Shown here one piece after another: positions 1-8,932 of a DNA stretch of 64,000 nucleotides. The DNA is from Kordia algicida OT-1 (lineage in GTDB: Bacteria; Bacteroidota; Bacteroidia; Flavobacteriales; Flavobacteriaceae). The translations under genes and the position numbers were made by a program. Below the pieces are notes generated by a model. It searched no databases. It worked only from the letters and a program-made list of their open reading frames with translations, and had not been told where the DNA came from. The stretch is taken from NCBI RefSeq assembly GCF_000154725.1, contig NZ_DS544873.1:195802-259801 (forward strand), in the 5' to 3' direction. Position 1 is the stretch's first letter. Every line of letters starts with the position of its first letter.

Positions 1-81
1 GATAATAATAACGCATACATTGCTATTGGATTTGGTGTTGTTGCTCTACTTGTTGGATTAATCGCTGGGAAAAAAGCATAA
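1..81 (+). CDS. C-terminal tail of a small membrane protein (5' truncated)
   Basis: The first 26 codons in frame 1 are open and end in TAA at 79-81. They encode a short polar stretch, one hydrophobic segment rich in Gly, Val, Ile and Leu, and a final GKKA. This looks like a single transmembrane helix closing a membrane protein with a short basic cytoplasmic tail. The next gene starts 3 nt downstream, so the two are probably co-transcribed. Too little is present to name a family. Confidence 0.5.
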   Translation, partial: DNNNAYIAIGFGVVALLVGLIAGKKA

Positions 82-84
82 CAC

Positions 85-2988
85 ATGATAAAAAAAATCA
101 CATTACTTTTCTGTGTCATTTTTGGATGTTGTTTACATGCTCAAGAGAAAACGACTTCGCAAATCAAAAATCTTATTGAAGATTATAAAAAAGATCGTCG
201 CGGACCGTACAGCGGAATCAATTGGTTTTGTGAAAACGGAAGCATCAGAGAAGCAAGAGATCCATGTCCAGACAGTATTGGTGGCGGAATACAACATGCA
301 AGTTTTAAAAGAAGTGCAATCGATTTACGAAAAAGCAATCATTTGTTTTTTGGTGAAATTCTAGCTTCTTTAACGCTTCAAGAGTTTTTAGATGCTTCTA
401 ATAATTTCAGCCGATTGAAACAATATCAAATCGGAAAATATCTTGCAAGCATTGACGATGGTTGGGTTTTGCGACGCGCACAATATTACAGAGGCGCATT
501 TCAAAGTGAAGACGAACAAGAATGGGGAAAAGATTTTTTTGAAACCTTATTTATAGATGACCAATTTTTACATAGCAATTATTTTTTAGCAAGACAAGCA
601 CTAAAAGACGTTCCGCATAATGGAGATAACAATCTGGCGCAAGACATGCGAAGCGAATCTAAATTACTTGCTGAAGACATTCCTTCTTTTATGGATGTTC
701 GAATAAAAATTCATGGGCAACCAGATGCTTCTGATATTGCTCTCGTAGAAAGTTATCTAGCAAAACACAACGCAAAACTTTCCGACAAGGAGAAAAAAGA
801 TTTTTCAAAACTATTACAAACCATGCGTGAATATTACGCGCCTATCAACTTTGCAAAATTGCTGAATGATGTAAATTTAATTTCAGAAAAAAATTATACA
901 ATACAACAACTTACAACTTTCCTAAAAACATACAATACAGAGGCTTCTCCCAAGACATTGGTGACAGAAATCTCAAAACTATTATATGAAATTCGATCAG
1001 GAGTAAACACCTTTAAAAATAACAAAGACAGATTAAAGCTATTAGACATTTCTAACGAATTGGAACACATTCTACTCAAAGAAGTGCAACGTTGGGAAGT
1101 GGTTACTTTAGAAGACAATTTGGAAAAAATAAACGCTTTGGTTTGTGCTTCTGCAGGAACAGGTTTGATTGAAAACTGGGAATACAGTGCTATTGAAACA
1201 AAACTCAGCGAAAGTCTTTCAAACAACGATTTAAGTATTGAAACGCTCAACAGCATTCTAAGTCAAGCCAGAAGTATTGTGGAATGGAGTACTTCCATGG
1301 TAAAAGCAACGTATCAAAAAGATGTGGATATATACACAACTTTTGAACCGAAGACATACAGTTTTATTGATGATAGAGTTCGCAGTAGTATCGCACTAAG
1401 CTTAGGAGAAACAGTAAGTGATTTGGGAGCATTTGTCTCTAAAATGTCCAATATTAACAATCAAGTAATGTCCATTGACAATCAAACAGCAATTAGAGGA
1501 TTGAATCCTGGTTATGCTTTTGGTGAATTGGTGGTGGTAGATGGAAATCCTGACAACATTGAAGTAAGTACCGACAAAATTTACATTTTTGAAAAACCGC
1601 CGCACGATTTAAAACCTGTGGCAGGAATTATGACAGTTTCAGAAGGAAATCTAGTATCGCACGTGCAATTATTGGCACGTAACTTAGGAATTCCTAATAC
1701 AGTATTATCGTATGAGAATTTGAAAGCGTTGAAAAAGTACCATGGTAAAAAGGTATTCTATGCAGTTTCTAACAAAGGAAATGTAGTCTTAAAAACGGAA
1801 AGTGACATGTTAGCAAACGAAACGGCACTTTTTAGTAAAAAAGAACGCAGCAAAAATGTCATTGAAGTTCCTATCAAAGATATCCGATTAGACGTTTCAA
1901 AAGTCATCAACATGCGTGATGTAAACGCTTCCGATTCTGGAAAACTTTGTGGGCCAAAAGCAGCAAATCTTGGAGAATTAAAAGAATTATTTCCTGACCA
2001 AGTTGTAGAAGGACTCATTATTCCTTTCGGATTATTCCGATCGCACATGAACCAAACCATGCCAAACGAAGGAATGAGTTATTGGACGTATCTAAATAGT
2101 ACATTCGCGGAAGCAGATAAAATGCGCAAAAACAATTCATCAGAAGATAAAGTAGAAGCTTTCCTTTTGGCAAATTTGAAAAAATTACACGATGCCATCA
2201 TTCAAATGCCACTCGATGCTGATTTTAAACGTGATTTATACACAAGTTTCAAAAGTACTTTTGGTGGCAAAATGGGCGAAGTTCCTGTATTTTTACGAAG
2301 TGATACCAACATGGAAGATTTAAAGGAATTTACGGGTGCAGGTCTAAATTTGACGCTTTTCAACATCAAAGATGAAGATGAAATCATCAAAGGAATCAAG
2401 CGTGTTTGGGCGTCTGCATATACAGAGCGTAGTTTTAAATGGCGACAAAAATACCTGTCAAATCCTGAAAATGTTTTTCCTTCAATACTTATCATTCCGA
2501 GTGTCGATGTCGATTATTCTGGCGTGATGATTACCAAAGGAATCAACTCCGGAAATGATGAAGATTTAACGGTTGCATTCAGTCGAGGTGCTGGTGGCGC
2601 TGTAGATGGTCAATCTGCAGAAACAAGACTTATTACCAAAACAGAAAACTATTTATTAGCACCTGCACGACAGCCAAATTACATCCGATTGCCAAATTAT
2701 GGCGGCACAAAACAACATTATACATCGTTTGAATCGCCAATTTTAAATGAACAAAATATAGCAGACATTCGCAAGATCGCTGAAAGAGTTCGAGCAAAAA
2801 TGACTGAACATACCGCTTCTGTAAATCAAGCGTATGATGTAGAATTCGGATTTAAGGACAACAAATTATGGTTGTTTCAAATTCGTCCGTTCGTAGAAAA
2901 CAAAAAAGCGAAAAGTTCGGAGTATTTACAATCAATCACACCAAAAATAGATGCCGAAAAAATGGTTTCGATTAACACAAAATTATAA
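85..2988 (+). CDS. Exported PEP synthase/PPDK-like protein (swivelling-His and ATP-grasp domains)
   Basis: The 967-aa product has an N-terminal hydrophobic segment of signal-peptide type (MIKKITLLFCVIFGCCLHAQ). Residues about 30-490 match nothing I recognise and look helical. Residues about 495-600 resemble the PEP-utilising swivelling domain, with the candidate phospho-histidine at H526 in SHVQLLARNLGIPN. Residues about 615-940 resemble the PEP synthase/PPDK ATP-grasp domain: GPKAANLGEL, LRSDTNMEDL and a closing LFQIRPF. The order (His domain before ATP-grasp) is the reverse of canonical PEP synthase, and no PEP-binding TIM barrel is visible, so pyruvate/PEP catalysis is unlikely. An exported ATP-grasp protein is odd. 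The downstream serine hydrolase starts 1 nt after the stop, so the two are probably translated together. The domain calls are firm; substrate and role are unknown. Confidence 0.75.
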   Translation: MIKKITLLFCVIFGCCLHAQEKTTSQIKNLIEDYKKDRRGPYSGINWFCENGSIREARDPCPDSIGGGIQHASFKRSAIDLRKSNHLFFGEILASLTLQEFLDASNNFSRLKQYQIGKYLASIDDGWVLRRAQYYRGAFQSEDEQEWGKDFFETLFIDDQFLHSNYFLARQALKDVPHNGDNNLAQDMRSESKLLAEDIPSFMDVRIKIHGQPDASDIALVESYLAKHNAKLSDKEKKDFSKLLQTMREYYAPINFAKLLNDVNLISEKNYTIQQLTTFLKTYNTEASPKTLVTEISKLLYEIRSGVNTFKNNKDRLKLLDISNELEHILLKEVQRWEVVTLEDNLEKINALVCASAGTGLIENWEYSAIETKLSESLSNNDLSIETLNSILSQARSIVEWSTSMVKATYQKDVDIYTTFEPKTYSFIDDRVRSSIALSLGETVSDLGAFVSKMSNINNQVMSIDNQTAIRGLNPGYAFGELVVVDGNPDNIEVSTDKIYIFEKPPHDLKPVAGIMTVSEGNLVSHVQLLARNLGIPNTVLSYENLKALKKYHGKKVFYAVSNKGNVVLKTESDMLANETALFSKKERSKNVIEVPIKDIRLDVSKVINMRDVNASDSGKLCGPKAANLGELKELFPDQVVEGLIIPFGLFRSHMNQTMPNEGMSYWTYLNSTFAEADKMRKNNSSEDKVEAFLLANLKKLHDAIIQMPLDADFKRDLYTSFKSTFGGKMGEVPVFLRSDTNMEDLKEFTGAGLNLTLFNIKDEDEIIKGIKRVWASAYTERSFKWRQKYLSNPENVFPSILIIPSVDVDYSGVMITKGINSGNDEDLTVAFSRGAGGAVDGQSAETRLITKTENYLLAPARQPNYIRLPNYGGTKQHYTSFESPILNEQNIADIRKIAERVRAKMTEHTASVNQAYDVEFGFKDNKLWLFQIRPFVENKKAKSSEYLQSITPKIDAEKMVSINTKL

Positions 2989-2989
2989 C

Positions 2990-4315
2990 ATGAAAAAACT
3001 ACTTTACATAACTGTTGCGCTATGTATTTTAATCTCTTTCGGATTTATTTCGTATCCGATTGATGGTTATGAGCGTACAGGAATCAAGCGTTTGTATCAA
3101 TTGCGACAAATGCAACTAGACAGCGTTCCATACAATCGAATTCCGTTTGGAGCATATAAAAAGTTAGACGAAATAAAACTAAATTTAGCCACAAACAACG
3201 AAGATAGTATTGACAGAATTTTAGTTGATGATGCCGAATTTATGCGTGAAGTAAAACGCTTAATTCCTGGCGGAGCGTATTCTGTGGCAATATTAGACAT
3301 GAGTAATCCGGATGCATTAAAATATGCTTCACATCGAGAAAATGTAGGTTATCAACCTGGAAGTGTTGGGAAAATTGCCGTATTGAATGCAGTTTTTACA
3401 CAAATGGCAAAAATATGTCCCGATTCTTTTGAAGAACGTATTGCATACCTAAAAGGAATTGAAGTTTCTGCACGTTATTGGGGAACAGGCGATCATCACA
3501 CGGTGCCAATTTATGATATTGAGAATGATAAATTAACCAAAAGACGTGTTCGCGCAGACGATAAATTTTCACTATTTGAATGGCTAGATCACATGGTTTC
3601 TGTGAGTAATAACGGAGCCGCAAGTGTATTGTACAGAGAAGCAATGTTGATGGCGGCTTTTGAAGAAGATTATGTAAATTTAACGGAAGAAGATGGCGAA
3701 CGATATTTTAAGGAAACACCACGAGATTCGCTGACAAACTTAGCCAATACTGTAGTAAATGAACCATTACGTAAATTGGGAATTTCTGAAGATGATTGGC
3801 GCTTGGGCGGAATGTTTACACGACCTGCAGGACGTTATGTAGGAAGAAAAGGAGGAAGCATTGGAACGCCAAGAGGTTTGATGAAATTTTTAGTAAAACT
3901 AGAACAAGGAAAAGTTGTGGATGAAGCTTCTAGTCTAGAAATGAAACGTTTGTTGTACTTAACTGACAGACGTATTCGCTATGCACGATCGAGAAAATTA
4001 GACAGCGCATCGGTATATTTTAAATCGGGAAGTTACTATAAATGTGATCGTGAAAAGAATCCGAATTGTGCTAAATACGCAGGAAACGTATTCAATTATA
4101 TGAATTCTGTAATCATTGTAGAACATTCAAATGGTATAAAATATATTGTTTGTTTGATGAGCAATGTGTTGAATAAAAATTCGGCAGGTGCACACATGTA
4201 CTTGGCAAGTAAGATTGATAATTTAATCACGAAAAATAATGACGATTTGGTCGTTTTAGACGAAAATTATAAAGACCCTGAAGATGAAGGCGGAAATGAA
4301 GGCGACGGGAATTAG
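2990..4315 (+). CDS. Serine hydrolase of the beta-lactamase/penicillin-binding fold
   Basis: The 441-aa product begins with a signal peptide (MKKLLYITVALCILISFGF). I chose the ATG at 2990 over an in-frame ATG at 2951 because it sits just after the upstream stop and puts the signal peptide at the N-terminus. The three active-site motifs of the serine beta-lactamase/DD-peptidase superfamily are present in order: S125-V-G-K128, S206-N-N208 and K345-S-G347. An ExxLN omega-loop motif typical of class A beta-lactamases is not evident, so a peptidoglycan-directed or other serine hydrolase is likelier than drug resistance. The acidic, Gly-rich C-terminus ends in an EDEGGNEGDGN tail. A second enzyme with the same motifs lies at 7886-8824. 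Confidence 0.75.
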   Translation: MKKLLYITVALCILISFGFISYPIDGYERTGIKRLYQLRQMQLDSVPYNRIPFGAYKKLDEIKLNLATNNEDSIDRILVDDAEFMREVKRLIPGGAYSVAILDMSNPDALKYASHRENVGYQPGSVGKIAVLNAVFTQMAKICPDSFEERIAYLKGIEVSARYWGTGDHHTVPIYDIENDKLTKRRVRADDKFSLFEWLDHMVSVSNNGAASVLYREAMLMAAFEEDYVNLTEEDGERYFKETPRDSLTNLANTVVNEPLRKLGISEDDWRLGGMFTRPAGRYVGRKGGSIGTPRGLMKFLVKLEQGKVVDEASSLEMKRLLYLTDRRIRYARSRKLDSASVYFKSGSYYKCDREKNPNCAKYAGNVFNYMNSVIIVEHSNGIKYIVCLMSNVLNKNSAGAHMYLASKIDNLITKNNDDLVVLDENYKDPEDEGGNEGDGN

Positions 4316-4351
4316 CTAGAAAATTCCATCAGATTTTAATACTAGATATCT

Positions 4352-4390
4352 AAAAGCTGTTTTTGCTGAAAAGTAAAAATGGCTTTTTTT
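4352..4390 (+). terminator. Rho-independent terminator after the serine hydrolase gene
   Basis: AAAAGC-TG-TTTTT pairs with AAAAA-TG-GCTTTT, with a TG/TG internal loop, and a run of T follows. It lies 36 nt past the stop at 4315 and probably ends the two-gene transcript. Confidence 0.65.
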
Positions 4391-4393
4391 TAT

Positions 4394-4553
4394 GAAGTGA
4401 TTTAAACTTTTTTGATTTGCTAAAAAATTGCTGTTTTCAGCCCTATTTTTGACTTTTTTTCGTTCCGTAGCGCTGCTATGAAACTCAAAAAAGTCTTCAA
4501 CAGTACTTAAAACTTCTAATTTTCGCTTAAACCAGAAAAATTTAAATCACTTC
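4394..4553. repeat. 160-bp element with inverted terminal repeats
   Basis: The left end reads GAAGTGATTTAAACTTTTTT from 4394. The right end, read on the other strand from 4553, is GAAGTGATTTAAATTTTTC. Inside is a further inverted repeat, GACTTTTTT/AAAAAAGTC, at about 4450-4496. Both ends recur in a 49-bp copy at 40064-40112 that lacks the interior. No reading frame of note is inside. The right end touches the stop codon of the GIY-YIG gene. It behaves like a MITE or other interspersed palindromic repeat, and could also serve as a terminator. Confidence 0.6.
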
Positions 4554-5023
4554 TATGTCAAATTTAAATTATCCATTACAGTTTCATAGATGTTTTCTGC
4601 CATGTGCTTACCTTTCTGTTCATATTTATTATTAAAGTGAATTTCATTTTGAAACTTAGGCCATTTTCCTGTTTTTTTGCGAACAATGTATGCCAATTCT
4701 GCTTCAATATTTTCAGTCTGCTCTTTATTCAACGCTGGGAAATTCCAGATAAACACGCGAATTTCTTCCTGATCTTTCCATTTGTATCCGTGATATCCTT
4801 TTTTAGGACTTCCTTTCAATCCACTATTTAATCTGTTTTTAATTCGGTCACGTGTTGTGCCGATGTACACAATATTTTTCTGCCATGTAATGACATAGAT
4901 TTTATAATCTGATCCAGTTAATGGACTTGACAGTGTTGCTAGTATTTTTCCTGACTTAAATTCAGTCCAACTTTCAATTTTTCTATTTTTTAAACGGAGA
5001 TTAAATATATAAGGATTTTGCAT
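4553..5023 (-). CDS. GIY-YIG nuclease-fold protein
   Basis: The 156-aa product carries a GIY-YIG catalytic core. KIYVITW and VYIGTT, ten residues apart, correspond to the GIY and YIG strands. The Arg of RDRIKNRL, the Glu of IEAELAYIV and the Asn of FQNEIHF match the conserved catalytic Arg, metal-binding Glu and Asn of the family. About 45 extra N-terminal residues precede the domain and no separate DNA-binding domain is visible, so this is a stand-alone single-domain protein rather than a UvrC or homing endonuclease. The gene is monocistronic, with its stop codon immediately next to an inverted-repeat element. Its substrate cannot be inferred. Confidence 0.7.
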   Translation of the reverse strand: MQNPYIFNLRLKNRKIESWTEFKSGKILATLSSPLTGSDYKIYVITWQKNIVYIGTTRDRIKNRLNSGLKGSPKKGYHGYKWKDQEEIRVFIWNFPALNKEQTENIEAELAYIVRKKTGKWPKFQNEIHFNNKYEQKGKHMAENIYETVMDNLNLT

Positions 5024-5048
5024 TGAGGTATTTTATGAAATCACTAAG

Positions 5049-7886
5049 TTACACAATTTCAACACGATTTAACTTTTCTAAAGTTTGCTTCGCGGCATAT
5101 CTTACTTCAATATTTTTGTGGTTTTTTAAGCTTTTTACTAACGGAACGAAACGTTGGTCGTTTTGTATACGAATTAGTGCTAATACTGCAAGTTTGGTGC
5201 GTTTTCCTCTGTTTTTGATAAGTACTGTTAATCCTGTTTTTTCATCTAAAATTTTAGATTTGATAAACTTGTTTTTGGAAGAATCGTCTTCTGCTAAAAA
5301 ATGTTCTAATAGTGGAATCAGTTTGAACTTTAATTGTCCTTTGAGCAAGTTGTCTAAAAACTCTAATGCATTTACCCTTGCATCTTCTACATTGCTCAAT
5401 AATCCTGAATACGCAATGCTAATATCAGCTTCGTCATAAATAATGGTGAGTAATTTAAAGATTGTACGCAGGCTCGTTTCCATTTGTTCTTCCAAAATTT
5501 CTACTATAGCGCTTCTAGCTTCCGTAATTTCTGGGACATTTACTGTTTCACTTTCAGTGCTTGTATCTACATTGATAAGCTGATTCAAGATGTTTTTAGT
5601 CACTAAGGCTTGTCGGTAATGTTTGGCTTCTTTTAGGATCAAATTTTTAAGCAAACGTGCATTGAAAACCAATTTTTTATTTTTATTGCTAAGTTTTAAG
5701 AGCGAACGAGACGCTTCCATCCGAATGATAAAATCACGACTTTTCATTAAGCGCATCAATATATTAACCGCATTTTGCGTTTTGAATGCTTCTATAATTT
5801 TGGGTACAAATCTTTTGTTTTTTGCTTTTAATACTTGCGATTTGTCCATGTCAAGAATAGTTGTCGTAATTCCTGGACCATAATTTTTGAGCGCTTTGAT
5901 TGCTTTTTTACGGAATTCTTTCTCAGATAAACACGAAAATAGCGGATCTAAAAACTGCGGATCTTTCGTAATTCCTGCCGCTTCAATAGCATGCGATTTT
6001 ATGTTAGTATTGTGGCTTTTTAAGTGATTTTCAATGAAATTGTAATGGATTGGCATTTCTGTATATGCAACTGCAATGAGAAGGTCGGTTATATGAGATT
6101 CACGCGTATCAACCTCAGCACCACTGATCGCGTTTATTTTTTTAGTAATTCTGTTGTTCAGTTCAAATTTTGAAGCCAATTCTTCGTTGTTTGCCGTGTC
6201 TTTCGCCAAACATAGTAAAGCGGCATTGGCAATGTAATCATTTTCATGATTGAGATAGGTTTCAAAAAATTGTGTTTCTGAGTTGGAATGGTAAAGAATA
6301 TAATCTAATGCAGCATACACAAGTTCGTCATCTTTTTGATGAATTAGCTTTGTAATCCGATCAATTTCTGTAGCATCGTCATACATGTATAGCTGTTTTA
6401 TAGCGGCTGTTTTTACTTTATTTGACGGGTGATTTAACAATTTTACAATGGTACTTTTGAGCGATTTTAATTTGTAATTGTTCAATCTGTCTAGCAAAGT
6501 CAATATCGCTTGCTCGTTATTTCCGTTAAGAATACGGCGTGCGGCAGTAAGTGTAGTTTCTGGCTTTCTTCTGTCGTTTTCTGCATCATCATTTTTTAAG
6601 ATGGTACTTTCTATATTTTTTCGGAACGAATTGTAATAGGCTTCGCGAAGTTTGTAAATGAGAAGAATCCATATAAAAACAAAAAATAGAATGATAACGG
6701 TAATATAGGTTGTGTCTAAAGCTAATTTTCTAATGAGAAAGATCAGCATAAAACCAGATAAACCTGTGGCAATACTGTCTACAACGACATCTATAAACGA
6801 TTTTGCTTGATTTTTTATATTTAGCGGAATTGGCATGATTGACAATTCGAAAGCAGCTTTGTTGACTGATTGCTTGAAGCTTCCGTCAATTCCTTTGATG
6901 AGAATTAAAACCCACAATTCTGGAAAGGTTAGAAATAGCAAACTTCCCATGGCAATTCCCAAAGGTAAGATGAGTAATGTGCTTGAAACACCGAGTTTAC
7001 TGAGCACACGATTGGTAAAAAAGAGTTGTAATAATAGTGCCAACACGTTGAAAGTAGAAAACCAAAAGCCAAAAAATGCAGCTAATTCTTCTGGATTGTC
7101 AATGGCTTTGTTGGCAAAATCACTAAACTGAAAATCGACCAATTTTGCAACTACCACACTGATTCCAGTGATGAGCGCCAAATAGGTAAGATGTTTTGAT
7201 TTGGAAATGATTTTGAGCGAGGTTTCCGAGTTTGAAGTCTCATTAAATTTTCGCTGATTTCGAATGTACGTATTCATCACTTTTAAGCGTAATTTCCATA
7301 CTTTTTGGAGTATTGGAATACAACAGAGAATCAAAACTGCAGCGAGTAGCATTACCGTTTCGTTTCCAAAAGCAGATACGACAATACTTGTGAGATATCC
7401 ACCAAAAACTCCACCAGCAATTGCGCCCGCACCAATAAAACCAAACAAACGTTTGGCTTCACGTGAGTTGTACACCATGTTGGCTAAAATCCAGAATTGC
7501 GATGTTGCAATAACAGCAAAAAGTGAAACGCCTAGATAATATACGTATAAAATCCAGTCGTTAATCATGGAAAATTGCAGCAATGCGCTGAATATGAGAA
7601 ATCCGAGACTGAAAAAGATTAGTGTGGAAACGGTTACTTTTATGAGTGAAAACCGTTGAATAGCTTTGTTATAAAAATAGGAGGTAAGCACTGCAACTAT
7701 CGCAACTAAGAGATATCCATACGGCAAATGTTCAGGTCCTAATTGCGATAAAAATATAGCGTTTATGGTAGGTTTTACAATAAGTAATACTGTAATGATT
7801 AAAAAAATACATAATTGCATTAAAAAAGAGATGTATATTTCACCATCTCTTAGTCCAAATGTTTTATTTAAAAAGCTTTTAAGCAT
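5049..7886 (-). CDS. MFS/nucleotide-transporter-like membrane protein with C-terminal HEAT repeats
   Basis: The 945-aa product has two halves. Residues 1 to about 420 hold around a dozen hydrophobic helices in a layout like MFS carriers of the ATP/ADP-translocase (NTT) type. Residues about 440-945 are a soluble alpha-helical solenoid with repeated helix pairs such as SNKVKTAAIKQLYMYD and NIEVRYAAKQTLEKLN, typical of HEAT repeats. The start codon overlaps the upstream stop by 1 nt (TAATG), so translation is coupled to the serine hydrolase gene. Proteins of this build are common in Bacteroidetes, but I know of no assigned substrate. The HEAT tail may regulate or scaffold the carrier. Transport of nucleotides is only a fold-based possibility. 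Confidence 0.7.
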   Translation of the reverse strand: MLKSFLNKTFGLRDGEIYISFLMQLCIFLIITVLLIVKPTINAIFLSQLGPEHLPYGYLLVAIVAVLTSYFYNKAIQRFSLIKVTVSTLIFFSLGFLIFSALLQFSMINDWILYVYYLGVSLFAVIATSQFWILANMVYNSREAKRLFGFIGAGAIAGGVFGGYLTSIVVSAFGNETVMLLAAVLILCCIPILQKVWKLRLKVMNTYIRNQRKFNETSNSETSLKIISKSKHLTYLALITGISVVVAKLVDFQFSDFANKAIDNPEELAAFFGFWFSTFNVLALLLQLFFTNRVLSKLGVSSTLLILPLGIAMGSLLFLTFPELWVLILIKGIDGSFKQSVNKAAFELSIMPIPLNIKNQAKSFIDVVVDSIATGLSGFMLIFLIRKLALDTTYITVIILFFVFIWILLIYKLREAYYNSFRKNIESTILKNDDAENDRRKPETTLTAARRILNGNNEQAILTLLDRLNNYKLKSLKSTIVKLLNHPSNKVKTAAIKQLYMYDDATEIDRITKLIHQKDDELVYAALDYILYHSNSETQFFETYLNHENDYIANAALLCLAKDTANNEELASKFELNNRITKKINAISGAEVDTRESHITDLLIAVAYTEMPIHYNFIENHLKSHNTNIKSHAIEAAGITKDPQFLDPLFSCLSEKEFRKKAIKALKNYGPGITTTILDMDKSQVLKAKNKRFVPKIIEAFKTQNAVNILMRLMKSRDFIIRMEASRSLLKLSNKNKKLVFNARLLKNLILKEAKHYRQALVTKNILNQLINVDTSTESETVNVPEITEARSAIVEILEEQMETSLRTIFKLLTIIYDEADISIAYSGLLSNVEDARVNALEFLDNLLKGQLKFKLIPLLEHFLAEDDSSKNKFIKSKILDEKTGLTVLIKNRGKRTKLAVLALIRIQNDQRFVPLVKSLKNHKNIEVRYAAKQTLEKLNRVEIV

Positions 7887-8824
7887 TAATATTTCTTAAT
7901 CAGAATTTTTCTGTTTTTTCTCAGCAATACGTCTAGAGGTTTTACGAGTTTCCGCATTATTTGCTCTCCCGATCCGTCTTCTACAAGTGCTACAATGATG
8001 TAACGACGTTTTGGTCCCCAAACCATAGCGGAGTCGGAATGGTAATTTTTCCAAGAACCCGATTTTCTGTATACTGTTGCTTTTGGTGCAATTTGATCTA
8101 ATACATTAACAAATTTATGATGTAATGCAGGATCTTTCATAATATCGAGCATTTCTTTTGATCGTTCTGTAGAGACTAAATTGCCCATTGCAAGTTGATA
8201 GTAAAAGCTACAAACTTGTCGTGTGGTTGCTGCGTGGCTTAATCCTTTCATTGGATCAGGGTTTCGTTTTCCGCCTGCGGCATATCGTTTTCCAACCCAA
8301 AGTCCGCCACCAACTTCTTCATCATAAAGTTTTGTTTTTGGCGCACGCAATACGGCTTCTATTTTTTCATAACCGACTCTGTCAATCATACGTGTAGAAG
8401 CTCTGTTGTTAGATTTACTAATCATTAATCGCATGTCGCGACGTACTTCTTTAGTATCTTTAAGTTCTCCTTTGTCAATAGCATCCATAGCTGCCAAAAG
8501 TATCGCAATTTTAGGTAAACTTGCGGCATACATCATTTCTTTGTCATTGATTCCTGCGTATCGTACATTGCTAATATCACTCATGTCTACAATACCAATA
8601 GATAGCTTTTTATTTCGTACTAAAGTTTTCCATTTCGGATTGTTATTTATTTGAGCTTCTAATAAAAGTTGAAGTGTGTTATCTTTTAGTTCACCAATCG
8701 GGTCAATTTCCTCATCATGCGCAATTGGTAATTGCTGCGAGAAAGTGACAAGACTGACTAATAGAAAGAATATTGTGAAAATTTTTGTCGTTTTAATCTG
8801 CATAAATTGAGTATATGTTTTCAT
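7886..8824 (-). CDS. Serine hydrolase of the beta-lactamase/penicillin-binding fold
   Basis: The product is 312 aa from the ATG at 8824. In-frame alternatives are at 8848 and at 8803; the 8803 start gives the cleanest signal peptide (MQIKTTKIFTIFFLLVSLVT). From 8824 the active-site motifs are S102-L-P-K105, S138-N-N140 and K254-S-G256. As in the enzyme at 2990-4315, I see no convincing class A ExxLN motif. The protein should act outside the inner membrane, on peptidoglycan or a related acyl substrate. It is the first gene of a two-gene operon with the MFS/HEAT protein, which begins within its stop codon. Confidence 0.72.
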   Translation of the reverse strand: MKTYTQFMQIKTTKIFTIFFLLVSLVTFSQQLPIAHDEEIDPIGELKDNTLQLLLEAQINNNPKWKTLVRNKKLSIGIVDMSDISNVRYAGINDKEMMYAASLPKIAILLAAMDAIDKGELKDTKEVRRDMRLMISKSNNRASTRMIDRVGYEKIEAVLRAPKTKLYDEEVGGGLWVGKRYAAGGKRNPDPMKGLSHAATTRQVCSFYYQLAMGNLVSTERSKEMLDIMKDPALHHKFVNVLDQIAPKATVYRKSGSWKNYHSDSAMVWGPKRRYIIVALVEDGSGEQIMRKLVKPLDVLLRKNRKILIKKY

Positions 8825-8932
8825 ACTATTATATAGTACAATTAGCATACCACAATGTACTTTATTTAAACTAATTAGTATAAAAAGTGCTTAAAAAGTT
8901 ATTATATTTTTTCTAGCCTAATTTTGGCTGTT

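Noticed and set aside
5023-5439. Plus-strand frame opposite the MFS/HEAT gene
   Set aside because: It is antisense to the HEAT-repeat region with no homology-like features; a shadow frame.
2990-8824. Naming the two serine hydrolases as class A beta-lactamases
   Set aside because: The SxxK, SxN and KSG motifs are common to all serine penicillin-recognising enzymes, and the ExxLN loop needed for class A was not found.
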